From NCBI GenBank assembly GCA_036510575.1, contig DATCDR010000169.1:1-8526 (forward strand): DNA of 8,526 nucleotides, given 5' to 3'. The position numbers and the translations under genes are program-made. Source of the DNA: DATCDR01 sp036510575 (lineage in GTDB: Bacteria > Actinomycetota > Acidimicrobiia > Acidimicrobiales > Bog-793). Numbering within the stretch: the stretch's first letter is position 1; each line of letters begins with the position of its first letter. Below, piece by piece: positions 1-6,560 of the stretch. The notes beneath the pieces were generated by a model. The model saw only the letters and a program-made list of their open reading frames with translations, searched no databases and was not told the origin of the DNA.

Positions 1-507
1 CGTCACGAGCGGATATGCGGTCTCGCTCGAGGCGACGAATCCGACCAGCACGCCGATCGTGGCGAAGGGCAGTGCGCTCACCCAAAGAACCGCTGTGAGC
101 TCGAACCAGACCGCGATGCCGAGGTGGACGCCGCCGAAGGCGAAGCCAGTGAGCTCCACGACGGCGATAACCGGCAAGGTGAGGATCAGCGCGGTGGCGA
201 TCTTCGTGGTCACAAACGTCCACGACGGGAGCGGCGTGACGCGCAGCTGACGCGTCCAGCCAGACGCCCGCTCGGAGGCGAGCCTCGTGCCACCTGCATT
301 CAGTGCCGCGACCATGGCTCCGAAGCTCGCCATCGAGACCATGAAATAGGTGCGCCACGTCGTTCCGTCGATGTGCTCGGTCAGCTTCTCGTCACCCAAA
401 AAGAGGACGTAGAACACGACGGGGAAGCCGATGGTGATCGCCGCGTATCTGAAGTTGCGGGCGAGGCGGAGCAGCTCGAATCGCAGGTAGCCGGCGAGAC
501 CGGTCAC
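1..507 (-). CDS. ABC-2 type transporter permease, partial (3' end beyond the window)
   Basis: Membrane subunit of an ABC-2 family exporter, expected to form the transmembrane channel with the ATPase encoded just upstream. Reading the minus strand from a GTG at 505-507 gives 169 residues with no stop, and the frame continues past the left edge. The N-terminus is short and cytoplasmic (about residues 1-20). Hydrophobic segments lie at about 21-38, 52-70, 103-125 and 131-158. Between the second and third is the stretch ERASGWTRQLRVTPLP (79-94), which matches the charged coupling segment typical of ABC-2 permeases (E-x-x-G-T/W-x-x-x-L-x-x-TPL). The start was chosen because it follows the ATPase stop codon by a single base and has a purine-rich GGCAGG upstream, the usual translational coupling of DrrA/DrrB-type pairs. 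The substrate cannot be told from sequence; drug, lipid or peptide export are all possible. Family call is firm, specificity unknown. Confidence 0.87.
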   Translation of the reverse strand, partial: MTGLAGYLRFELLRLARNFRYAAITIGFPVVFYVLFLGDEKLTEHIDGTTWRTYFMVSMASFGAMVAALNAGGTRLASERASGWTRQLRVTPLPSWTFVTTKIATALILTLPVIAVVELTGFAFGGVHLGIAVWFELTAVLWVSALPFATIGVLVGFVASSETAYPLVT

Positions 508-508
508 C

Positions 509-1498
509 TCAACGCCTGCCGCTTGCTCGCACAGCGGATTCGAGGGAGACGACGTCCGCCAATTCGCCAGTCAGTGCGACGAACGCGGCTTCGAGGTCGG
601 CGCCGGTTACCTCCAGATCACAAAAGGCCATGCCCGAGGCGACTAGAGCACGGATCGTGGCGTCAGCGTCGAGCGAGTCGAGAATGACCTCGGTCCCCCG
701 AAGACTTGCTGAATCGACGCCGTCGAGCTCGCGCGCCGCAACTAAGTCAGCATCAGGGGCGACGAAACGCACGCGCCTGGTTCGTACGGCTGCCTTTATC
801 GTCGCTGCCGGCCCATTGGCGACGACCGTTCCCTTGCGCATGACGACGATTCGATCCGCTACGGCGTCGGCTTCTTCGAGGTGGTGCGTCGCAAAGACCA
901 CCGTGCGACCCTCACTCGCGAAGCTGCGCATCATCGCCCAGAAACTGCGCCTGCCCTCCACGTCCATCGCGATCGTCGGCTCATCGAGAAAGATGAGTTC
1001 GGGATCGCCGGCAATCGCAAGAGCGAATCGGACCCGCTGGATCTCCCCACCGGAGAGCCGTTGGGTCTGTCGGTCGGCAAGGCCGGCCAATCCCGCCCGA
1101 TCGATGGTCTGGGCTACCGGCGCCGCCCTCCGGTAAAGCCGAGCCGTCATCGAAACGAGCTCGCCCACCTTGACCCCGTGAGGAAGGCCGCTAGCGCCAC
1201 CGACCTGCAACATCGCGCCGACCCGGCCAGAGCGCATCGCTGTCCTCGGATCTGACCCGAGCACCTCCACCTTTCCCTCCTGATGGCGCTGTAGGCCAAG
1301 AAGGATAGAGATCGCAGTTGACTTGCCCGCGCCGTTCGGGCCAAGCAGCGCAAGCGTCTCGCCTCGCGCTACCTCCAGGTCGAGCCGATCGAGCGCGACC
1401 ACCGAGCCGTAGCGATGCACCACGGATTCGAATCGCAGTGCACAGGCCGGATCTGGGCGCGAAGGGTCTTGTACAAGGTGAGTGATACTCGCGGTCAC
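509..1498 (-). CDS. ABC transporter ATP-binding protein, DrrA-like (329 aa)
   Basis: Cytoplasmic ATPase that powers the ABC-2 permease encoded one base downstream. All nucleotide-binding motifs are present in order: Walker A GPNGAGKST (53-61), Q-loop glutamine at 98 (MLQVGG), signature LSGGEIQR (148-155), Walker B LIFLDEP (168-174) with catalytic Glu 173, and the H-loop histidine at 205 in ATHHLEEAD. The region after about 235 is a C-terminal extension like the one in DrrA/CcmA-type exporters (DUF4162-like). The first 20 residues precede the ATPase fold and are Pro/Asp rich, so a shorter start is not excluded. The GTG at 1496-1498 is the chosen start; an ACGGAG lies about 11 bases upstream. 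Length is typical for the family. It probably forms a two-gene operon with the permease. A weak -10-like TACACT reads on the minus strand at 1549-1554, without a convincing -35. Confidence 0.95.
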   Translation of the reverse strand: MTASITHLVQDPSRPDPACALRFESVVHRYGSVVALDRLDLEVARGETLALLGPNGAGKSTAISILLGLQRHQEGKVEVLGSDPRTAMRSGRVGAMLQVGGASGLPHGVKVGELVSMTARLYRRAAPVAQTIDRAGLAGLADRQTQRLSGGEIQRVRFALAIAGDPELIFLDEPTIAMDVEGRRSFWAMMRSFASEGRTVVFATHHLEEADAVADRIVVMRKGTVVANGPAATIKAAVRTRRVRFVAPDADLVAARELDGVDSASLRGTEVILDSLDADATIRALVASGMAFCDLEVTGADLEAAFVALTGELADVVSLESAVRASGRR

Positions 1499-1692
1499 GA
1501 CGTTTCTGGCTCCGTCTGCCGAATCCCAGGCGAACGGGCCGACGGCAAAGTGTACGGCACGGATGCTGAAATTCGGCCGCGGCTAGCGCGCATAGCCCGC
1601 TAAAAGTCAGGCATATCCCGCGAATCATCTGTCGGTGCTTCGGTCATCGTTGGACCGACGACGCTACGACCCGTCAGTGCCGAGTGGGGTCG
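1499..1692. other. Intergenic spacer between CBS gene and ABC operon
   Basis: These 194 bases separate two genes on the minus strand. No coding region is convincing here; the open frames that cross it are shadows of the ATPase gene. It holds a 7-bp inverted repeat starting at the CBS stop codon (1666-1693, listed separately). It also holds two overlapping pairings: CGGTC 1641-1645 with GACCG 1653-1657, and GTCGGT 1631-1636 with ACCGAC 1654-1659. Near 1579-1601 a bulged inverted repeat (GGCTA against TAGCC) surrounds TGCGCGC. The part nearer 1499 should carry the ABC operon promoter; the only candidate seen is a minus-strand TACACT at 1549-1554, which is weak. Confidence 0.5.
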
Positions 1693-1693
1693 T
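1666..1693 (-). terminator. Candidate terminator hairpin after the CBS gene
   Basis: Perfect 7-bp inverted repeat, ACGACCC (1666-1672) and GGGTCGT (1687-1693), with a 14-base loop. On the minus strand it begins inside the TAA stop codon of the CBS gene (1693-1695). There is no T-run after it, so it is not a classical intrinsic terminator. In high-GC actinobacteria hairpins without a U-tract are often found at gene ends, which is why it is proposed. The long loop makes it only moderately stable. Confidence 0.3.
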
Positions 1694-2124
1694 TAGCGAG
1701 CGCTGATGAAGTGTTCCAGCGCGTCGCGTTCCCGCTCGAGCTCGTCCATGCGCGCCTTGACCAAGTCACCGATGCTGACGATGCCAACAAGACGACCATC
1801 GTCAACAACTGGGATGTGGCGGATTCGCTGGTCGGTCATCGTCGCCATGAGGGAGTCGACAACATCTTCAGATCTGCAGGTCTGAACCGACGTCGACATG
1901 ATCGTGCGGACCGGCTCTTCGAGAATCGCGGCCGTGAAGCGGCTAATTGCTGCCACTACGTCACGCTCGCTCACGATCCCGGCAATCGTGTTCCCGTCTT
2001 CGGAGACCACCAGAGAGCCGATGTTCTTGTCGGTCATCTCCTTCACGACAGCGGTAATTGGCGTGTCCGGTCGCACCATTGCGACAAAGGCCCCCTTGCT
2101 CTCGAGCAGCTGTGAGATCTGCAT
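1693..2124 (-). CDS. Two-CBS-domain protein (143 aa)
   Basis: Small soluble cytoplasmic protein made almost wholly of a tandem CBS pair (Bateman module). CBS pairs bind adenosine nucleotides such as AMP, ATP or SAM and usually act as energy or metabolite sensors. CBS1 covers about residues 8-62 and CBS2 about 73-126. Each ends in the conserved ligand-site pattern G-[IV]-V-S-x-x-D: GIVSERD (49-55) and GIVSIGD (114-120). The second domain also has RHIPVVDDG (102-110), typical of the family. Residues 126-143 are a charged helix that could mediate dimer contacts. No catalytic or DNA-binding domain is attached, so its partner is unknown. The ATG at 2122-2124 is preceded by a full Shine-Dalgarno AAGGAGG (2129-2135) four bases upstream, which fixes the start. 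It lies on the same strand as the ABC operon but 194 bp away, so co-transcription is uncertain. Confidence 0.93.
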   Translation of the reverse strand: MQISQLLESKGAFVAMVRPDTPITAVVKEMTDKNIGSLVVSEDGNTIAGIVSERDVVAAISRFTAAILEEPVRTIMSTSVQTCRSEDVVDSLMATMTDQRIRHIPVVDDGRLVGIVSIGDLVKARMDELERERDALEHFISAR

Positions 2125-2415
2125 TTCGCCTCCTTACCGTTGCGCCGTTTTTGACGCAAAACAAGTCTAGGAGCGACCCCGACAACATCAACCTAGAAGG
2201 CCCCCTAGAGCGACCTCCATCTCGCCGACGACCAAGTCGTAGCGAAGCGGCCTTCGGCGCCATCAGGCCTTCCAGTCCGGCGAACGGCGGCCGAAAATGG
2301 CTATCAACTCTGTGGAAAACGCCCTGAAACCGCTGTTCAGATGGGTTCCCTGCGTTTTGATGACGACCGTCTATTCTGCTCCTCTGCGCCAACGAGGTCG
2401 CCTCGAGGAGTACCG
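2125..2415. promoter_or_regulatory. Divergent intergenic region between CBS gene and MBOAT gene
   Basis: This 291-bp spacer must hold promoters for the minus-strand CBS gene and the plus-strand MBOAT gene. Just upstream of the CBS ribosome binding site is a short inverted repeat, TTGCG (2140-2144) with CGCAA (2155-2159), overlapping GTTTT (2147-2151) with AAAAC (2158-2162). Two near-identical direct repeats follow: CTAGGAGCGACC (2167-2178) and CTAGAGCGACC (2205-2215), with a third CCTAGAAGG (2192-2200) between them. A small hairpin CGAAG-CGGC-CTTCG sits at 2243-2256. A -10-like TATTCT lies at 2371-2376 in front of the MBOAT gene, without a good -35 at the right spacing. I see no convincing small gene. 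Plus-strand frames that enter from here into the MBOAT gene lack a ribosome binding site. Confidence 0.45.
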
Positions 2416-3852
2416 ATGCTTTTCCCGACAATCGACTTCGCGATCTTTTTTGGAGTCGTATTCGTCGGGAACTGGCTGCTCTCGCGCTCGCCCGCGAAGT
2501 GGAAGCTGTTCATACTGGCCACGAGCTACATCTTCTACGCCTGGTACGACTGGCGCTTCATTTTCCTGCTCGTGGCCTCGACGGTCATCAATGCCGCTGC
2601 TGGCCAGCGCATCTTCCAGAGCGGGTCACAACTGGTTCGACGCCGCGTCCTCACGGGCGCGATCGTCGCCGACCTCGGGCTACTCGGCTTCTTCAAGTAC
2701 TTCGACTTCGGGGCAGCGACCGTCGACAACCTTATTCACGACGTCGGCCTTCACAGCATGCCGATGCCGCTGCTCAACATCACCGAGCCAGTCGGCATTT
2801 CGTTTTTCACCTTCATGGCGATCTCCTACATCGTTGACATCTACCACCGAAAGCTCGAGCCCTCCTCGTTCGCTGACTTCGCCGTCTACCTCTCCTTCTT
2901 CCCGCACCTACTCTCCGGCCCGATCGTGAGAGGGTCGGAGTTGCTTCCCCAGATCGGCCGCTCAGCTCGGAGAAATCCGCGCGAGATCGACTTCCCAGAA
3001 GCTGCGGTCCTGATTTTCGGAGGTCTCTTCAAAAAGGTCGTGCTCTCAAGCTATGTGTCGAGCGCGATCGTGCTGCCGGTATTCAGCTCGCCTGGCGTGC
3101 ACTCGGGCCCTGAGATCCTGCTCGCCGCGTACGGCTACGCCGTCCAGATCTACTGCGACTTCAGCGGCTACACCGACATCGCGATCGGATGCGCGCTGCT
3201 ACTGGGCTTTCAATTCCCGCAGAACTTCAATTCGCCCTACGCCGCTCGGTCCATCCAGGACTTCTGGCGCCGGTGGCACATGACACTGTCGTTCTGGCTT
3301 CGTGACTACCTCTACATACCACTCGGCGGAAACCGCGGCTCTCGCGCCTTTACCTATCGCAACATCATGATCACGATGCTCCTCGGAGGTCTCTGGCACG
3401 GGGCTGCCTGGACCTTCGTCATCTGGGGAGCGATCCACGGCGTGGCGCAGTGCGCGGGCCACTGGCGACGCGATCGTCGCATCGTCCGCGGGCTTCCGGC
3501 GCAATCCAATCGTCCGGCGGCGATCTGGCTGCAGCGACTCGTCACCTTCCACATCGTCTGCTTCGGATGGATCTTCTTCGACGCGCCGACGCTGAACAAC
3601 GCGTTCACGATGGTGAACCGGCTCCTTACGACGTGGGGCGATCCAGCCCCGCTCGTCCGATTCCCGGTGATCTTCGTCATCGTCTTCGCGCTCTCGATGC
3701 AGTTCATACCAAAGCAGTGGATAGCTTCGGCGAAAGAGGTCTTCGCGAGGATGACCGTGGTCGCGAAAGCAGCGACACTCGCTGCGACCTTGCTGATGAT
3801 CACCACGCTTGGACCCCCCGGGGTCGCGCCGTTTATCTACTACAAGTTCTAG
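2416..3852 (+). CDS. MBOAT-family membrane-bound O-acyltransferase, AlgI-like (478 aa)
   Basis: Integral membrane acyltransferase of the MBOAT family, closest in layout to AlgI/PatA/DltB proteins that move an acyl group (often acetyl) across the membrane for transfer to a surface glycan. It is about the length of AlgI. It has many hydrophobic segments from residue 5 to about 465. The family core motif lies at 282-305, with DFWRRWHMTLS (282-292) and LYIPLGG (299-305). The GLWHGAAW block (325-332) carries the invariant histidine at 328, the expected catalytic residue. YCDFSGYTDIAIG (246-258) is also typical. The C-terminus FIYYKF resembles the FIYFQF ending common in this group. The ATG at 2416 was chosen over an upstream in-frame ATG at 2341: GAGGAG lies five bases before it (2405-2410), and the protein then starts with the family-typical MLFPTIDFAIFF. 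The downstream SGNH gene is the likely partner. The acylated substrate is unknown. Confidence 0.94.
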   Translation: MLFPTIDFAIFFGVVFVGNWLLSRSPAKWKLFILATSYIFYAWYDWRFIFLLVASTVINAAAGQRIFQSGSQLVRRRVLTGAIVADLGLLGFFKYFDFGAATVDNLIHDVGLHSMPMPLLNITEPVGISFFTFMAISYIVDIYHRKLEPSSFADFAVYLSFFPHLLSGPIVRGSELLPQIGRSARRNPREIDFPEAAVLIFGGLFKKVVLSSYVSSAIVLPVFSSPGVHSGPEILLAAYGYAVQIYCDFSGYTDIAIGCALLLGFQFPQNFNSPYAARSIQDFWRRWHMTLSFWLRDYLYIPLGGNRGSRAFTYRNIMITMLLGGLWHGAAWTFVIWGAIHGVAQCAGHWRRDRRIVRGLPAQSNRPAAIWLQRLVTFHIVCFGWIFFDAPTLNNAFTMVNRLLTTWGDPAPLVRFPVIFVIVFALSMQFIPKQWIASAKEVFARMTVVAKAATLAATLLMITTLGPPGVAPFIYYKF

Positions 3853-3938
3853 GAGCAGATCGTGCCTTTGCGACGTCCACCGCGAGCCGACTCGTCAGCG
3901 TCGAGGAGATACAACTGCATCTGCAGAGAGGATCGACG

Positions 3939-4994
3939 ATGACGCTGGCTACGAGTCGCTCCCGTTCCAACCGGCGAAATCCCCGACTCTCTTCAGCAGG
4001 CCAGATCCTCGGCATCTGCGTCTTATGCTTTGGAATCTGGCTGTTCCTTGATGCGCGCCAGCTCTATCAGTCCGCACTGACCTCACCGCTCGGCGCGCGA
4101 AGGACCGTCGCGGTCGCCATCGTGCACCCGATCGCGCGAGTCGAGGAGTTCCTCGGCGTCGACCGGCTCGACAACGCCGTCAACCGCGTGACCGGAAAGA
4201 CCGGCACCCCCGGCGGCTCTGCGATAGCGCCGACGGTCACGACACCCACGGCTCCCCCCATCGCACACCACGGTCGGCACCCGGCAAAGTCGACGATTCC
4301 GAAATCCTCGAAACCGCCTGGCGCGACGCGGATCGCCCAGCCCAGTCCCGCTCACGTGTTGACCGTCTTGGACATCGGCGACTCCATCGGCGAAGACCTC
4401 GGTGCCGGACTCGCCGACAAGCTCGGCAACGTCCCGGACGTGAAGCTGATCAACGACTCCGTCGGCGACACCGGACTCGCGAACCTCGGGTACTACAACT
4501 GGATCGCGGAGCTGCCCACCCAGATCGCGAAATACCACCCCCAAGCGGTCGTCGTCATGCTCGGTGGCAACGACGGGCAGGCGTTCCAACAAGGCAACAC
4601 CGTCGTTCAGTTCGGAACTCCGCTCTGGCACAAGATTTACGAGGCGCGAGTCGCCGAGCTCATGGCGGAGGCGACGCATGCGGGAACGCGGGCGATCTGG
4701 GTCGGTCTTCCCCTCGTCGGCCCCTCGGCGGACCTGAGCAACAGCGACATCGAAGCCCAAAACGCCGTCTACGCAGCTGCGGCAAGAGCGAATCCTGCAG
4801 TCACGTTCGTCTCGACCCAAAGGTTGTTCGAGAACTCGGCAGGTCTCTACTCGACCTACCTCTCAATCGCCGGGCAGGGACTGGTGCAGGTCCGCGACGC
4901 CGACGAAGTCCACATCGACCCACCCGGAGGGACCGACCTGATCGGGTCATACGTCGTGAAGAAGATGGAGCAGGCCTGGCACATCAAGCTGTAG
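3939..4994 (+). CDS. Membrane-anchored SGNH/GDSL-type protein, DUF459-like (351 aa)
   Basis: Likely extracytoplasmic partner of the MBOAT protein, placing or removing acyl groups on a surface polymer. A basic N-terminus (residues 1-18, six Arg) precedes one membrane segment (about 21-38), consistent with a type II anchor. A membrane-proximal part (40-85) follows, then a Pro/Thr/Ser/His-rich linker (about 88-138), then the SGNH domain (140-351). Block I is DIGDSIGEDLG (145-155) with nucleophile Ser 149. Gly 176 in NDSVGDTG fits block II. Block III is LGGNDG (208-213) with Asn 211. Block V is DEVHIDPPG (322-330), giving Asp 322 and His 325, so the catalytic set looks complete. The ATG at 3939 has AGAGAGG seven bases upstream; the longer open frame reaching back into the MBOAT gene has no plausible start nearer the gene. 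The gap of 86 bp after the MBOAT stop suggests one operon. An esterase role cannot be excluded. Confidence 0.88.
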   Translation: MTLATSRSRSNRRNPRLSSAGQILGICVLCFGIWLFLDARQLYQSALTSPLGARRTVAVAIVHPIARVEEFLGVDRLDNAVNRVTGKTGTPGGSAIAPTVTTPTAPPIAHHGRHPAKSTIPKSSKPPGATRIAQPSPAHVLTVLDIGDSIGEDLGAGLADKLGNVPDVKLINDSVGDTGLANLGYYNWIAELPTQIAKYHPQAVVVMLGGNDGQAFQQGNTVVQFGTPLWHKIYEARVAELMAEATHAGTRAIWVGLPLVGPSADLSNSDIEAQNAVYAAAARANPAVTFVSTQRLFENSAGLYSTYLSIAGQGLVQVRDADEVHIDPPGGTDLIGSYVVKKMEQAWHIKL

Positions 4995-5286
4995 CGAAGC
5001 CGCCGGTTGTATCAGCCCCAACCAAACAGCTCCGCTCAGGTCCGAGCGGTATCGCTTCAATCTCTGACATGGTCTGCCACCCAAGGCCGCGCTGCCGTTG
5101 ACGTAGCCGATGCTTCGTCGGAGACTGCTACCAGCACGTTCATCAGCGGCAGCTCGAAGCAGGGCTCTGGCGCGCAATCTCGCCCCGCGACGCCACAACA
5201 ACGAAACCTGCGACACGATGTGGCGTGGGAGCGAACTAACGAGTAGGAAACAATCCGGGTTAGAGCGATCAGCAGGAGGGAGGTCG
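4995..5286. other. Intergenic spacer between SGNH gene and kinase gene
   Basis: This 292-bp stretch has no convincing gene. Open frames through it are Arg/Ser/Ala rich and lack ribosome binding sites. Its left part holds a terminator-like hairpin (5032-5049, listed separately). A -35-like TTGACG at 5098-5103 is followed, with a 17-base spacer, by GAGACT (5121-5126), which matches the -10 consensus poorly. The right end carries the strong ribosome binding site of the kinase gene, AGGAGGGAGG (5274-5283). The spacing and hairpin suggest the kinase is transcribed separately from the acylation pair. Confidence 0.5.
5032..5049 (+). terminator. Candidate terminator hairpin after the MBOAT/SGNH pair
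   Basis: CCGCTC (5032-5037) and GAGCGG (5044-5049) form a perfect 6-bp stem with a 6-base loop, 37 bases after the SGNH stop codon. No T-run follows, so termination is only suggested by position and stem composition, as for many high-GC actinobacterial gene ends. Confidence 0.35.
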
Positions 5287-6468
5287 ATGGGAGCGAGTGA
5301 TGCAGAGCACGTCCTCGCCCACCGGCTTAGCCGCTTCCAAGCGTCGCCGGAGTGGGCGCCGCTCGCCGACGGCGAGGTTGCCGCGCTGCTCCATTCGTAC
5401 CTCTCCACTGCCGACTTCGAGCTGACGCCAGTCGAGGTCTCCTGGCGCAGTCAGAGGCCACAGTCGAGTGCAGCGCTCGTAGAGACGGGCGCGGGCACGC
5501 TGTTCGTCAAGCGCCACCACCAACGCGTCCGCTCCGCGAACGACCTTTTCGTCGAACATGCATTCGCCGAGCACCTCAGTGCGGAGGGCCAGCACGTGCC
5601 GCGCGTGCTCACCACGCGCGGCGGGGCGACGACCGTAGAACACGACGAGTTCATCTACGAGGTGCACGAGCTGCTCGAGGGTACCGACCTCTACCGGGAT
5701 GCGGTCTCCTGGTCCCTTTTCAGCTCGCTCGCGCATGCTCGATCCGCGGGGAGTGCACTAGCCCGCCTTCATCTGGCGGCTCGACGATTTCTGCTGCCGC
5801 CGCGGCTGCCGACGTTGTTGATGAACTCAAGCGCCCTCGTCGCCGCGAGCAATCCCGAGGTCGCGCTGCAACACCTCATGAACCTCCGGCCCGACCTTGC
5901 AAGCGCGCCCGTTGCGCGCGATCTGCCGGGAGACTTCGCGCGTTACCACTTGGACGCCGTAAATGACGTCAGCCCATTTCTTGCCGTGCTCGAGCCGCAG
6001 TGGGGCCACGGGGACTGGCATCCATCGAACCTCGCATGGAGCGCAGATAGTGCCGACGCGGGCGTTGTCGGCTTTTTCGACCTCGGCCTCGCGAATAGGA
6101 CCTTCGCACTCCATGACCTGGCGCTTGCGATCGAGCGGAGCACGATCGACTGGCTCGACCTGGCCGATCGTGGCGAGATCGGCATCGACTTCGACGCCTT
6201 GGACGCGCTGCTCGACGGCTACCTCGAGGTGACGCCGCTTCGTGCTTACGAAGAGCAAGCGCTGATCGGGTTGCTGCCCGTTGTCCACATCGAACATGCC
6301 CTCTCCGAGGTCGAGTACTACTCGAGCGTCGCTGAGAACCACGAGCACGCCGAGCTCGTCTACGACGAGTACTTCGTCGGACACACAAAGTGGTTTCGAG
6401 AAGGCGCTGGCGTCGCTGTGCTCGATCACCTCCGCGCACGCTTCGCGACCTCCACCGCGACGAGGTAG
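5287..6468 (+). CDS. Aminoglycoside phosphotransferase (APH)-fold kinase, substrate unknown (393 aa)
   Basis: Cytoplasmic small-molecule kinase of the APH/choline kinase superfamily. The ATP-binding lobe includes the GTLFVKRH strand with Lys 75 and a likely helix-C Glu at 90 (DLFVEHAF). The hinge region follows at about 122-133 (FIYEVHELLEG). The catalytic loop is HGDWHPSN (241-248), with Asp 243 as the expected base and Asn 248 as a metal ligand. The magnesium-binding FDLG motif (264-267, Asp 265) replaces DFG. The C-terminal part (about 290-393) is helical and rich in acidic and aromatic residues, as in substrate-binding regions of homoserine kinase-like and RdoA/SrkA-like members. The ATG at 5287 is chosen because AGGAGGGAGG (5274-5283) lies just before it. 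The same frame stays open back to 5110, but that part is Arg-rich and has no ribosome binding site. Aminoglycoside resistance should not be inferred: most chromosomal relatives phosphorylate metabolites or proteins. Confidence 0.87.
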   Translation: MGASDAEHVLAHRLSRFQASPEWAPLADGEVAALLHSYLSTADFELTPVEVSWRSQRPQSSAALVETGAGTLFVKRHHQRVRSANDLFVEHAFAEHLSAEGQHVPRVLTTRGGATTVEHDEFIYEVHELLEGTDLYRDAVSWSLFSSLAHARSAGSALARLHLAARRFLLPPRLPTLLMNSSALVAASNPEVALQHLMNLRPDLASAPVARDLPGDFARYHLDAVNDVSPFLAVLEPQWGHGDWHPSNLAWSADSADAGVVGFFDLGLANRTFALHDLALAIERSTIDWLDLADRGEIGIDFDALDALLDGYLEVTPLRAYEEQALIGLLPVVHIEHALSEVEYYSSVAENHEHAELVYDEYFVGHTKWFREGAGVAVLDHLRARFATSTATR

Positions 6469-6560
6469 CCACTCTCGCCGAACCCGCGACGCGCGACAAG
6501 ACGAGACTCCGCGAACAGCGATGATCCTCCGCAGCAATTGGAGTACCTAGTGGCTCGCTA

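Noticed and set aside
124..1255. Plus-strand open frames opposite the ABC genes
   Set aside because: They are Arg-rich shadows of the ATPase and permease, which show Walker A, signature, Walker B and ABC-2 motifs on the minus strand.
2341..2415. 25-residue N-terminal extension of the MBOAT protein from the ATG at 2341
   Set aside because: There is no ribosome binding site before 2341 and the extra residues are polar. The ATG at 2416 has GAGGAG at the right spacing and gives the normal family N-terminus.
4083..4820. Minus-strand open frame of 245 codons opposite the SGNH gene
   Set aside because: It is rich in Arg, Asp, Gly and Val with no recognisable motif. It lies fully opposite a gene with a complete SGNH motif set, and open antisense frames are common in GC-rich DNA.
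5110..5286. 59-residue N-terminal extension of the kinase, or a separate small gene, from 5110
   Set aside because: The extension is Arg/Ser/Ala rich like random GC-rich frames and lacks a ribosome binding site, while the ATG at 5287 has a near-ideal one.
6467..6555. Inverted repeat AGCCACT (6467-6473) and AGTGGCT (6549-6555) between the convergent kinase and FAH genes
   Set aside because: The arms are only 7 bp and are 75 bases apart, too far for a terminator stem, with no supporting structure between them; chance is likely.
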